Position numbers and translations under genes: made by a program
NCBI GenBank assembly: GCA_014529385.2
Contig: CM043955.1
Span: 150,799,640-150,863,639 of the forward strand
Origin: Adiantum capillus-veneris
Lineage: Eukaryota > Streptophyta > Polypodiopsida > Polypodiales > Pteridaceae
DNA: 64,000 bases
Direction of reading: 5' to 3'
Notes under the pieces: model-generated
What the model was told of the DNA's origin: nothing
The model's input: only the letters and a program-made list of their open reading frames with translations
The model's database searches: none
Part shown: in pieces, positions 10,363 to 21,453 of the stretch
Layout: every line of letters starts with the position of its first letter
Numbering within the stretch: the first letter of the stretch is position 1

Positions 10363-10591
10363 TGTATGTAAAATAGGAGATGAGAATCAATTTTGTTGAA
10401 CCTGTTCACTTCGGAAATGCTGCTACAGAAATGCCTTCCATAACTCTGAAAATTTCTGTATTTACATCAATGCGTAGAGGACTTCGTGCTCTTCGATTGA
10501 GGCTATAGATCACCCAAATCGGAGTTCGGATGAAGAAGTTATGATCAAAAGAGTGGATTGCTGTCTACTAGGTCAAAAAACGGCTGCGTTT

Positions 10592-10594
<3 letters not shown>
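10363..10594 (-). other. LINE A copy 1 5' UTR
   Basis: This block is conserved between the two copies, lies upstream of the ORF1 ATG codons and has no open frame. It starts with CAAAAAACGCAGCC next to the GA array. It presumably holds the internal promoter expected in LINEs; no motif identifies one. Confidence 0.6.

Positions 10595-10646
<52 letters not shown>
10595..10646. repeat. (GA)26 microsatellite joining the two LINE A copies
   Basis: The only sequence between the 5' end of copy 1 and the 3' end of copy 2 is an uninterrupted GA run. This makes the two elements exactly head to tail. Confidence 0.95.
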
Positions 10647-10650
<4 letters not shown>

Positions 10651-10749
10651 ATTATTGTCCTCAGAGGTCAAATATGACCTATGGGACCAAAGTTACATGT
10701 GATGTAGTATGTGTATGGCTGAGGAGCGACTCTCGATGCTCCAAAATTG

Positions 10750-13700
10750 TGGTGATGAGAGTCACAATGGAGAGACCACTTTGTGTAACTGGGAGAGGAA
10801 AGTGTGTAGGCCTAAGTCATGGCTGAAAATGTAAGAGAAGCAAGTTTGGATGTGACCAAAAGCTGAGTACTCTAGTAGTGTGTGGTACTCAGACTCTCGA
10901 ACTTGCAGTGAGCATAATATGCACAATCGATTTGACTCTTCTCCATTGCCCCAACGCCCTGTCTCGCATCAAAGGAAATGGGAGCTAAGCCGAATGGCTG
11001 CCACAATGCGTATCACCGACAAGGGGATATGCTCAAGCATGTAAGTGTGAGTACGGTTTCCTCTTTCAGCGAAGAACATGGTTTTGTAGTTGGGGGCAAT
11101 ATAGGTGGTGTAATGTATGAAGCGTGACCCACCGGATTTCTCCCAAGCCGTAATACATTGGCATTGTAGAAAAGATTCATTCACTTGGGAGTCAATTGAA
11201 ACATCATGTAGCAAGTGTAATGCATTCCATCTCCCAAATCACTTCTTTATGTCTTGCATTCATCACGTGCTCAAGATCTTGCTTTTATGCATCTTTTGAA
11301 CTTTTTTGCTTGCTTCCCATGCAATTGTAGGAAGTCGATGTGAGGGATTTTGACGCATCTTTATCATGTACTCCACAACCATTTCCATGCCCATAACCTC
11401 AATTGGAAGAGATCCTGACTCAAGAAGTAGGAGCGTATATGGTGTTTGTGTCTTAACTTGGAGAAAGTTTGTAAGAAAACGCTTTTGGACATTCTCAAAC
11501 TCTTTCCAAGTCCCACCCCACACTTCAACTCCATAAAGAAGAACCGGTGTCACCAATGCATCAAAAAGATACTTCTTGAGAACCCAACACTTGATGTTTT
11601 CCGCATTACACATGTTCTCAAATGCATAATATGCTCTCTTTTCCGGTTCCAAGTGACGCATAACACATTCATGCCACTTGTGATTAGACGGAACCTCAAG
11701 GCCAAGGTACTTAAAGCTCTCAACAACTTCAAGTGTCTCATTGTTGTACACAATGCATGGCTTCTCCTTATGGTTGGTTTTCACAAGCATAACCTTTGTT
11801 TTGGATTCATTCACAATCAGCCCACTATGCAAGCAAAAGTTGTCAAGGACAACCATAAGCTTTTGTGCATCTTGTAAAGTGTGTGCTAGAAGTACTATAT
11901 CATCTGCATACAACAAAAGCATGATTATCGCATTGCAAGTAGTGACCTCTTCAATGCCTTCTTCTTACATAAAGTCAAGTACCATTTGTTCCAATTGATC
12001 GATGCATAGACCAAAGAGAGTTGGTGACAACGGACATCCTTGTTTAACCCCAATAGTGCTTACAAAAATTTCTAAAATTTTTGTTCCCTTGCGTAATTGA
12101 CAAATCACCTTCTCATAGATTCGAGAAACCGCAAGCATAAACTTACTTGGCACTTGGAGTTCTTCCATCCTTCTCCACAAATTGTTACGTGGAATCATAT
12201 CAAAGGCTTTCTTAAGATCCACAAAACAACAATACAATCGCTTGCCTTTTAAGCGACTTTCTTCCATGAGAACACAAAGAGTGACAAGATGATCAATGGT
12301 GCTATGGCATCGATGAAAACCCACTTGTCCTTTTGCACGCTTGGCATTGTCTTCAACCTAATCACTCAATTTTATCTTCATTATGCACCCAAACAACTTT
12401 GCCATAAGAGACCCAATCATTATAGTTCGGTAGTTGTTTACATTCTTGACATCCCCTCCTTTATGCAAAGGCTTAACCCAATTAATACTCCAATCATAAT
12501 GCATACCATGTTGAAGTGCAAGTTTGAACATATCACACATCCACTAATGGGTAAAATGTCCCGTCCATTTGATCATCTCCGGCTTGATACCTTGAAGATC
12601 TCCCGCTTTGCAAGTGGCCAATTTTTCAAGCCCATTGCATATATCCTCAATAGTAAACAAAGACGGCATACATGGGAGTGAACCATAAAATGATATTTTT
12701 TCAGCATTTGCTTGCTCATATAATTGCCTACATACAATGTGTGTACATATCCACAAGACTCAAGTTACCAGAATTCTCAATCCGCTTGCCCCTCAAGTTT
12801 CTATAAATTAATTTTCCACATGCATGTGCCTTTTCTTGGACTTGAAAAAGTTGTTGCTTTACTTCCCATCTTCTTCTCTTCTTTTGAACCAATGTCTTGT
12901 ATGTATGCAAATGACTTTGATAGTTGTCTTTGTCCATAGTTGCATCAAAGGACTTTCGAGCATCTTGACATTCTTTGTCAAACCATCTTTTGTGTGATCT
13001 ATCCATGGAGATGCTTTAGGTAAAAGCATTCTTCGGCACAAGAACAAATAGCTTTCTTGAAAGCTTCCTATTTACTTTCCAATGGTGTATCATATTGAAG
13101 CTTTGTCATCCATAACATTTGCTCAACCATTTCAATGTACGTTGGCGCCCGTTTGAAATCCATACATAGTGATAATTTCTCTTTCCTTTGGATGAGATTA
13201 TCATGCTTAGTTGCTTCTCTACATGAAAGGTCAATACATAAGGTCCGAAGGTCGGATTCCGAGGTCCATTGGCCAAACATAAAACTCTTTATGCAATACA
13301 TGATGGCTTTGGAGAGTAGCATATAGTCAATCACACTATCCCCATTATGTTTTCTACATGTAAATCCATTGGTTCTACTCCACAAAGATACATCATTGGC
13401 TCGGGGGGTTCACTATGTGTAAAACTACCATATTACGTGCGTTTTAAACATGTTTGTAAAACCCCTTATCTGTGAATTTTGTTAGGAATATAATGTACCC
13501 TTTTCTTTTAAAATCTGTAATTTTTTTCAAGTTTGAAAAAATAATGTCCTTTTGTATATATATTTATGTAAGTTTCAAGAACTTTAAATACCCTTCTCTT
13601 GAACTCACGTGATAGGTTACATTTTTCTTAGGTGACCTCTCTGGGACCATTGGCAATGAGCATACCCGTGCTATTACACATGTGTAAAAGTAACTTTCCA

Positions 13701-14299
13701 TAGTGATCCGGCTCTTTCTCATCCATTGAATTACAATCATACAAGTGGACTTCCTCCAACTCCCTTGAAATGTATGGCATATCAAATTGTTGAGTATCAT
13801 GTTGCAATGTTTTTGTGCGAGCATTCATATCCCCAAATACAATAACAACACCTTCGCCTTAGAAATAAGCAATGTCCTCTTCTAAATCCATAAATGACTG
13901 ATCTCTATCCATGCAAGCATAAAAGGGGGAATCATGATGAGGAATGTAGCAACCGGCTACGAAAATGGGTGCTCTTTTTGGTGTCATAATTTTCACCCAT
14001 ACATAACGTTTGTACTTGTCCTTTTTCACAATTGATACAAAATATTCCAATTATTTCTTAACCATATATGCTACCCCTCCTTGCCCTCTTCATTGCTTGA
14101 GATTCTTTGACCACATCAATGAATGTACATTGTAATCCTCCAAGCCTTCAATCCATTGTGTATCATGCTCCCAAGTTTCAATAAGAAGTACAACATCGGC
14201 TTTGCTTGTTAGTTCATCAATGCCAACCCCCGCGTTCCATGGGTATCCATTATAATCCCAAAAGCATATTTTCAATTGTAACTCGGTCTCATAGGTCAC
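10750..14299 (-). pseudogene. LINE A copy 2 ORF2, broken
   Basis: Endonuclease, RT and C-terminal blocks follow in the same order as in copy 1 but in several frames. Recognisable parts are the endonuclease start (14299-14090), GDMNART-type residues near 13830, the RT block with GVKQGCPLSPTLFG (12324-11965), and LLLYADDIVLL after the shared TAA (11922-11263). The Cys/His tail is further damaged, with a stop after LSSHFL and loss of the last Cys. The MITE-like insert splits the endonuclease. Confidence 0.85.
13401..13646. mobile_element. 246-bp MITE-like insert in LINE A copy 2
   Basis: Copy 1 lacks this segment, so the boundaries are exact. It is flanked by CATTGGC on both sides (8 bp with one mismatch: TCATTGGC at 13393-13400, CCATTGGC at 13647-13654). 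The ends form an imperfect inverted repeat of about 36 bp (TCGGGGGGTTCAC... versus TCCCAGAGAGGTCAC...). It is AT-rich inside with no coding capacity. An 8-bp duplication suits a non-autonomous hAT element; a family match was not possible. Confidence 0.7.
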
Positions 14300-14305
14300 G
14301 CATTC

Positions 14306-15129
14306 CTATTTGCTCGAGGGACTTGCCTCCTCCTTGGGCACATTTTCTTCGTGAGAGATCTCCTTGTTTTTCTTATTCTTTTCATCATATGCCTTGCGAC
14401 GCATATTTTGTTGCTTAATAGTGCGATCTTCACATACAAAACATTTTGTATCTCTCAAATAGATCCAACTATTATCAAGGATAATCTTTCGTTTGGTCTC
14501 ATCCGGCATGGTGCATACAATTGGCCGTTCTCCCGAGCGAGGAGCTCCTTGCTTCCCCACTCTATGTGCTCCATAGACCATAATTCTGGACATGCCAAAG
14601 TGGGTTTTGAAGAAGTCTTTGATAACAATGGCAAGAGAAGGAGGTGTCTCTAACTTCTCTTCGGGAATTCCATGAATAACAATGTTCTTGGAACGTCGCT
14701 CCCGTTCCTTCAACTCCTCCACATCCACATTCTCAACATTCTCTGTTTGAATCATAGGTTGCATGAGTGAGGAATTAGGAACCACATTGTTACCACATAC
14801 ATCAGCCCAAGACTTGTTTGTGCATACATTTTTCATGTCGCATACATCCCGGCTCGTGTTGTCAAATTTCTCCTCTTTCAATACATGGTCATGCTCTACT
14901 TGCTCATGCGCTCCTTCAAAGCATTCAAGTCCACAAGAGAGCGTTTACATTCCTCGACTTCCTCTTCAAGTTGTATCAAACGTGTTGTTTGCATCTCAAA
15001 CGTCTTCTTGAGATTCTTATTCTCGACCACAAGTATCCTTAGTGTGCCATTCTCCATTGCAAGTGCTCGTAAGTCTTCGCCTTGTTTGTTTACGGTCTCT
15101 TGCAACGATACCAAGTATGCCATGATCAT
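14306..15129 (-). pseudogene. LINE A copy 2 ORF1, frameshifted
   Basis: This is homologous along its length to copy 1 ORF1. The coiled-coil part (15129-14896) and the RRM-like part (14881-14306) are in different frames because of a small deletion near 14890. It ends at TAG, which is again in frame with the start of ORF2 (TAG GAA TGC GTG). Confidence 0.85.
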
Positions 15130-15507
15130 GGTTTCCGATGTCGTTGGTTGAGTGATTGTGTTGCGATCTCCACACTTAGGAGATTATGGATCATTTTCCA
15201 CAATGGTTGTGGACCTTGTTGAAGAAGAAGAACCCTTGCGAGTGCCGGAAGACATTGTATGTAAAATAAGAGATGAGAGTCAACTTTTTTGAACCTGTTC
15301 ACTTCAGAAATTCTGCTACAGAAACGCCTTCCATAACTCTAAATATTTATTTCTTTACATCATGCATAGAGGGCATCGTGATCTTTGATTGAGGCTATAG
15401 ATCACCCAAATCGGAGTTCGGATGAAGAAGTTATGATTAAAAGAGTGAACTGCTATCTACTAGGTCAAAAAACGGCTGCGTTTTTTGTTGAAGGAGAAGG
15501 ACAAGGG

Positions 15508-15592
15508 GAGAGAGAGAGAGAGAGAGAGAGAGAGGGCAAGAGAGGAAAAAGAGAGAGAGAGAAGGAGATGGAGGTATCTAAAAAGGGGGAGG

Positions 15593-15625
<33 letters not shown>
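15508..15625. repeat. (GA)n microsatellite cluster upstream of LINE A copy 2
   Basis: Several GA runs (about 15508-15533, 15550-15563 and 15596-15625) are mixed with purine-rich sequence. Together with the arrays at 5889 and 10595 they bracket both LINE A copies. Confidence 0.9.
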
Positions 15626-15629
<4 letters not shown>

Positions 15630-15840
15630 AAATCTTACTTGAGAAAGCTCTTTCCAAAAACTCTCTTTGGAGTGAGCTTTTTTTATAGATATAGTCAATT
15701 GAGCAAAATTTAAAAGAATCTCACTCCAAAGCTTTCTCAAAAAGCTTGCTCCAAACCTCAACTCACCAATGATCAGTTGGATATGAGTTTGAATGTTCTC
15801 TCTTGTTTCACCAAGAAGAAGCATAATAGGAGACCCTTCC

Positions 15841-16900
15841 TTTTTTTATACTCACAATATGCGAGTGTATTGAATAAACAACAAAAAATTACTTACAATA
15901 TGTGAGTGTTATGGATATATGTAATTTTCTTATGTTTATTCAATACACTCACATATTGTGAATTTAGCAAAAAAATAAAAATAAAAAATGAATGTACAAT
16001 AAGCATCAAGCATTGTTTATGCCTTGAGAAGCCAAAAGATACAAAAATGAGTAGACCTTTGCCTTTTCATAACAACTCACACAGTTTCAATATAATACAT
16101 GTTTTGACTAGTAGTTGGTAGCCCACAATTAACACTTTCTCCATATCTAATGTCAAAGAGTGTTTGCTTCCACTCATCAGAATCCTTGTTTTTTTCAACA
16201 GAGAGAATCTATTCCCTGCTTTCCTGAACAATTTCTTCAAATTTGGCTATCACAGGGTTACAATTTCTGAATTTCCAAGTTTGTTTGAGGTAGCAAAAGC
16301 AGACAATCTGCGTGCAAACCAAAATGGCTTGGTTTTCAAAAACCTTTCCTCTTAGTATCATATCGTTTTTAAAAAAGTGGATCTTCCAAGCATTCTACAC
16401 CCATTTGCAGATTTTATCCGCAAGACCTCTCGTGGCTAGGTAGTCTTTGTATAGATGAAAGGGTCTTCAATTGCCACTTTAAGCATAGGTCTGTGCATGT
16501 CCTTTTGGCTTTTACCTTCATCCTAGTTGGTATCGACCCCCATAGCACTTTTCAAAGGAAGAACTTCATTATGCTTGACCATGAAGGATCCCAGATGTTA
16601 CATGCAAGTACCACCCACTTTGATTCACGCCATAGTAGCCTCCATTGTTTGTTAAGCGGAGAGAACCAACCTACTTTGTAAATTAGTTTGATGTATGTTC
16701 TTGGCTCAATGCCAAACTGTCAAATCAAATTTTGCCTCACAAATAGGTTCTAGAACATTACTTCGACCACAAGCACTATGTTGACTAGTAGTGTTCATTT
16801 CCGTTGAGGTTGTATTGAGTAGCCAGTTGGCCTGTTTCTTTGTAACTCATCCTGCTTCTATCTAGAATTAAGTTAGACGTATTAATCCTTTGTTGCTGAT
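15841..16900 (-). pseudogene. LINE family C remnant (zf-RVT end)
   Basis: On the minus strand the segment about 16560-16380 is the decayed counterpart of the reverse-transcriptase zinc-finger (zf-RVT) tail seen more clearly at 54480-54920. It retains blocks such as IEDP and the PREVLR equivalent of TRGLAGK. The 3' end at 15841 shows a short A run on the sense strand after a hairpin sequence. The frames are heavily broken. The upstream limit is uncertain. Confidence 0.5.
15850..15963. repeat. 28-bp inverted repeat of LINE C 3' ends
   Basis: The sequence at 15850-15879 recurs in inverted orientation at 15934-15963 with about one difference over 28 bp. The plus-oriented arm runs into an A-rich tail (15967-15990) and the minus-oriented arm into a T run (15841-15848). 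This is what two LINE 3' ends facing outwards would look like. Confidence 0.65.
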
Positions 16901-17526
16901 TTTTTAGGCTATTTCTCTCCGAAACGAGCTTAGTGAATCACCTTCAATCCTAGAGAGTGAGGGAGACTAGTGGGTGATGGATTTCTTGAAGTATCTTGTT
17001 GTCTCCCCATTCTAGTGCTTCTGATGTTTTGGCATGTTTGTGTACCAGCTCCCCGTGTTGCCGCCTAGATTCACGTTTTCTCTAAGAGTGGTGCTAGTAG
17101 TTTGTGATGAGCTCTGACCTCTTTCCATGGCCCCCATTAAGAGAAGAGTTTTACCTTGTCTTTCATATCCCATGTCATAATGGCCCAAGCCCGATCTTGG
17201 TTTGCTATTGACACCACAAACTTGGCACATGAGACTATAGTAAATGAAGAGGATCTCCAGATGATGGATATCGAGATGAGGAGAATTAGGAAGACTATGA
17301 TGTTCTCTCTCATGAGTAGCATGCACAGTTAGCTAAGAAGTTGCACTCTCGAAATTCGAATGCAAGCCTCCCCTAGTGCACTAGATGTTATGAAAACCCA
17401 ACTAAATAAGCTTACTCAATGATAGAGAAAGGAAAAATAATTCAAGAATCGGTGATGCTAGACACTCGGCCCACATCTAGGCCCGATGTCGGCACAGTGC
17501 CCGAAGAGCTCTCTATCCCTTCTTGA
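16901..17526. other. No recognisable gene
   Basis: There are short minus-strand open frames (about 17326-17012) without a known motif. It may be the upstream part of the LINE C remnant. Confidence 0.4.
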
Positions 17527-17695
17527 GCAAGATGATGTTGTTAGGGCTAGAGAAAATCATGCTCTAAATGAACATGATCTTACTTATTTTTCAAGTCTGG
17601 GTAGGGAAATTTATTGACGTTGGTACATATGAAACCCCTTGCCCCCATTGTACCGTACATCAGTATTCATTGCCAAGGTTGATTGGTTCAAAGGA

Positions 17696-17726
<31 letters not shown>

Positions 17727-17942
17727 TCATCATCGCAAGATGATGTTGTTAGGGCTAGAGAAAATCATGTTCTAAATGAACATGATCTTACTTATTTTTC
17801 AAAGTCTGGGTAGGGAAATTTATTGACGTTGGTACATATGAAACCCCTTGCCCCCATTGTACCGTACATCAGTTATTCATTGCCAAGGTTGATTGCTTCA
17901 AAGGACTCTCTCTCTCTCTCTCTGTGTCTCTCTCTCATCATC
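17527..17942. repeat. 208-bp tandem duplication with CT tracts
   Basis: The segment beginning GCAAGATGATGTTGTT at 17527 recurs at 17735 with very few changes. Each unit ends in a CT run. A diverged third copy of the distal part of the unit lies at 20795-20958, beside an LTR-like end, so the unit is probably LTR sequence. Confidence 0.85.
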
Positions 17943-18690
17943 GCATTAGCTAGAGATTGAGACTGGCATATTTAGGAGAGTACCAACAGAAGCTAGGATA
18001 TACCAATTGTGTCATATAGAGCCGAAGACACAATTACATCACATTTGTCATTGTCCTGTATACTATGAGATACGAGGCCGCTTCACTTTCTATTCAGAGA
18101 GGGCTTTGGACCATTTGCTAGAGTCATGAGATATCCAGATCAGAGATGCCTTGGGTTGTTTTTGCTAGAGTTGCGCAGGCAGAAAGAGAGTCTCTTGAGG
18201 AGACTAGGAAGTGGGAGAAATTCACATAGGGAGATCATTGTCATCTTTAGAGCAAAGACTCAACAATCAGATGAGCATGCTTCACAGCAGGCTTCACAAC
18301 CCACTTATACTAGAGGTATACTAGTGGACAAAGGTACTAAGCTTGGAAGAGCTAGATGCCCACATCTCTGAGGGTGACCATGATATCGATGGAGGATCCA
18401 TCAGAGGATCATGACTATTCTAGCATGATATGGGAGACGCCCAATATGACTATTTATAGAGGTGGACATTGAAAAAGCTCTTCAATGGTCGATGCAATAT
18501 TTTCTCGGGCAACGCCCGATGTTGGGCATCCTTGGGCATTGATGATGATGATGATGATTTCAGTCTGACGATTTTAGTCTTAGTATTTCACTTTACTTGA
18601 TTATATTTTTTAACCCAGACATTGGATTAGATCCACAAGGATTGTATCAGTTTGGTCTCATGGTCATTTTGGCCTTTTTAAGATGTTTAA
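17943..18690 (+). pseudogene. LINE family B 3' end, second copy
   Basis: The plus-strand frames give a zinc-finger-like block (CHIEP...LHHICHCPVYYEIRGRF, about 17990-18080) and the tail RCLGLFLLELRRQKESLLRR (18140-18200), matching the minus-strand copy at 4344-4012. The 3' UTR ends with GGTCATTTTGGCC (18662-18674) and AAGATGTTTAATA, the same terminus as the first copy. Only the last part of ORF2 and the 3' UTR remain, which is usual for 5'-truncated LINE insertions. Confidence 0.75.
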
Positions 18691-18763
18691 TATAACATTT
18701 CATTTCATTTCTCTTGTGCTTTCTCCCCTTGGTCTCTACACTTTTACATCATCGACTTTGACA

Positions 18764-18776
18764 TGGTATTAGAGCT
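18764..18776 (+). other. LTR-element primer binding site
   Basis: TGGTATTAGAGCT follows an LTR-like end ...TTTGACA. It is complementary to the 3' end of plant initiator tRNA-Met with one change from the usual TGGTATCAGAGC. It marks the 5' end of the internal region of a retroelement on the plus strand. Confidence 0.65.
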
Positions 18777-20794
18777 TTGGGCTCCGTGACTTTGGTGGAG
18801 CAAGGCGTAACCTTGAGAAGAAAAGACCTTCCCCACTTCTTTTTTTGTTGTTGGCGCCATTACCTCCCCTCCTTTGCATGCTATCATGGTTGCAATTATC
18901 CCTAGCATTAACATTCTAAAATGCTAATGGGCATGCTCCTGGCGGCGCTGCAAACCCCCCCCTCCTGTAAGCGTTTTAAAACGTTATGACCAACGACACC
19001 GGCACCCTTGGTCTTGCTATGTTTTGGAATGCTTGCTGTTGATCCTCCCTACGGCAAAGCACCCCCAACACCCCCTCTCAGCTATGCATTTTGATACGCC
19101 TGCAACACGTCTCTCCACTTGACAACGACATCACCATAGTTACCCTACTGGAAACCAATAGAACCCCACCTTTCCTTTGCATTTTAAAATGCTACTGGTT
19201 GAGGAATTTTGATTGCCCCTTAGGCCATTGAAGGTAACCTCCCCTCCGGTTGACTGTTTTGCAGTTCTGAAGTGTGAATTTGCGGAGCTATGTCCCCTCC
19301 ACGCCACTGACAACGGTACCAACTCAAGATCCTTGACGACAACCACTTGCCCCACTTATCGACGTCTCAAAGACTCGTGCAAGCCATAGCATTTTAAAAC
19401 TCTACTTGGCTATAGGTTTGAGTGCCCCTTGGAAATTGGAGGAGACCCCCCCTGGGGGTGGATTGTCTTGGGAATTTTGAAGTGGAAATTCGCGAAGCAG
19501 AGATCATCTTTCTTGTAGATCTTTTTGAAGAAGTTTCGAGAGCTCCTAGAGTGGCTTGGTGGAAGGTGGTTTGTGGAGCGCTCTGTGAAGTGTGTCTAGA
19601 GTGGCTCAATGCAAACCTTATAGCCAGCTTTGAAGTGCTTTGTGGCAACTTGGAAAAGGTCAGTGGAGACTGGAGCTCAAGAGAGGGGTGTAAAAGCACC
19701 CTTTTGACGGAGCAACTTGGGAGAATTCAAAGTGTGGAGCCCACTTCATGTGGAGGTCTTTGGGAAACTGCTTGGAGATTATTTTGTGGCTTGGTTAGTG
19801 TGGCCATCTCTTGGAGTGAGAGAAGGATTCTTAGATTTCCAGACCTTGCAACTTCAATATGGCCCTCCCTTGCTCAAGCACCAGCGACATCAACAAACCA
19901 AAACCAACAAATGGCTATGGAAAACAAATCAACCATCATCCAGCTAGCAGCCTATGTCCCAACATAGTTCTCAAGGAATCCGGAAAATTGTTTGGCTCAA
20001 GATTGTGAAGCCAAAAGCAAATGGATGAGTTTGCTAGAGGATAGTGACAAAGGCAAGCTTGACAAGGTTAGCAATACTAGTACTTAGTTAGCTTCCTTGG
20101 TGCCCATGAGATCTGACAACAGTTGTTATAAATGTGACATGACGCTTTGTTTGGCTTTGGAGTTTGAAGCTAAAGACAAAAGCAGGAACTCACAAGAAGA
20201 CAAAGACAAAGGCAAGGTGGACATAGATAATGGTGTTAAAGATTTAATAGAGGAGATTGACATGGCACATGTGGCGGTGACCACAGTGGCCACAACACCA
20301 GATTTCTAGTCAGAGGGCATATGTCGCCACTAGCTTTAGCCAGAGAGAGGCTTGTGAGTGGCACAAAGGGGCAAGAAGTGCTTCGTATAATTCAAAAATA
20401 TCTAAAACACTATGGATGAGAGCGCAACAATCCATTGTTGTTGGCCAAATTATGGACATGATGTGTTTCAAAGCTCATTATCTTGGAGCATTTTGGATGT
20501 GATGTCTGTACAATTCATGAATGGGGATTCTTGGACGTAGTGTGGTCTACAATTCAATTTTCTAGTAGGCAACCAATGCTCAAGATGGCATTCTTCTAAG
20601 GACCAAAGTTGAGGGTAGAAAATTTGAGGTGTATCTAGTAGACGGATCCTCTGTTGGGGTGTCTGTGGTAGCTTCTTCATCGACTTGGTCTCACTATTTA
20701 TGTCCTCTATGAGCTATAGAGAGGGTGTTAGAGTTTTGGCATCTCAAGTGAACTTTCCAAAGTGATCCCATTATTTAGTTTGGATGTTAGGTAT
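18777..20794 (+). mobile_element. Gypsy-type leader region with palindromic motif repeats
   Basis: This is the sequence between the primer binding site and gag. It holds open frames without known domains (19422-19967, 20097-20309), the second Lys/Asp rich. Palindromic motifs of the type GCATTTTAAAATGC or GCGTTTTAAAACGT recur at about 18911, 18970, 19084, 19177 and 19388. The last two sit at the head of two diverged copies of a roughly 211-bp unit. No complete gag can be read here. Confidence 0.45.
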
Positions 20795-20956
20795 TTATTC
20801 TACTTATTTTTCAAAGCCTGGGTAGGGAAATTTACTGAGGTTGATACATATGCAACCCTTTGCCCCCATTGTATTGAACATCAGTTATTCATTGGCAAGG
20901 TTGCCCCCATTGTATTGAACATCAGTTATTCATTGCCAAGGTTGACTGGTTCATGA

Positions 20957-20958
<2 letters not shown>

Positions 20959-21043
<85 letters not shown>

Positions 21044-21053
21044 CCCCCCCCCC
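20959..21053. repeat. (CT)41 and poly-C tract
   Basis: A long CT run is followed by 14 C. It lies inside LTR-like sequence (20795-21087) whose end resembles the LTR end before the primer binding site at 18764. Confidence 0.95.
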
Positions 21054-21087
21054 CTCTGGCCTCTACGCTTCTGCATCATCGACTTTG

Positions 21088-21453
21088 AAAAGTCTCACCC
21101 CATGCCCCAAAGCCTATAAATGGTGGACGAGCTTCAAAGAAATGGGCAAAATTTTTAAAGAGTGCTCAATTTGAAGAGGTCTTTTTGAAAGAGTTCTTAC
21201 CCAAAAATGAACTAGAAAGAAACTGGGATGATTGGGATAAAGCTTTGCAAAGAGGCATGCCATTGCTCACTTACATAGCTGAATACCGTGAAATCCTTCT
21301 TAAACTTCAGGGGATTGACAACTTTCATAAGCCCAAAGGTTTCATGAGAAGGTTTGGATAAAAAAAAGATAAGTAAAAAGGAGCTCTCTTAAGACTTTAG
21401 AAGATGCAAGTAAATTGGCTCAAATTTATGAAGACCATGCACACTTAGGAGAG
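21088..21453 (+). pseudogene. Gypsy-type gag fragment
   Basis: The frames give AYKWWTSFKEMG, then after a frameshift EEVFLKEFLPKNELERNWDDWD and GMPLLTYIAEYREILLKLQ. This is the W...F...F.P......W and Y...F/Y pattern of the retrotransposon gag domain. It breaks off at 21453 where the minus-strand LTR begins. It is joined directly to LTR-like sequence upstream, so an internal deletion has removed the usual leader. Confidence 0.65.

Larger units (their letters stand above)
5981..10594 (-). mobile_element. LINE family A, copy 1, near full length
   Basis: This is a non-LTR retrotransposon of about 4.6 kb read on the minus strand. In order it has a 5' UTR (10594-10363), ORF1, ORF2 (APE endonuclease, reverse transcriptase, C-terminal Cys/His region) and a short 3' UTR ending at 5981. 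The 5' boundary is set by comparison with copy 2: similarity stops at the CAAAAAACGCAGCC start in both. There is no poly-A tail; (TC)n follows on the sense strand and precedes the 5' end too. All coding blocks lie in one frame, interrupted only by TAA (10293-10291), TAG (9414-9412) and TAA (7314-7312). By domain order it belongs with L1-like LINEs having APE endonuclease; the exact clade would need a tree. Confidence 0.9.
10647..15486 (-). mobile_element. LINE family A, copy 2, decayed
   Basis: This is a second element of the same family and orientation, roughly 93-95% identical by eye to copy 1. It runs from the 3' terminus next to the GA array to the same 5' terminus (CAAAAAACGCAGCC). It has several frameshifts and stops and a 246-bp insert at 13401-13646. 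Without the insert and its target duplication it is about 4.59 kb, nearly the length of copy 1. It carries the same in-frame TAA before the RT active site (11967-11965), the same ORF1/ORF2 TAG, and the same TAA in the ORF1 leader. Confidence 0.9.

Noticed and set aside
9869-10399. Plus-strand 176-residue frame opposite LINE A ORF1
   Set aside because: It is antisense to ORF1. Its length follows from the codon bias of the coiled-coil coding strand.
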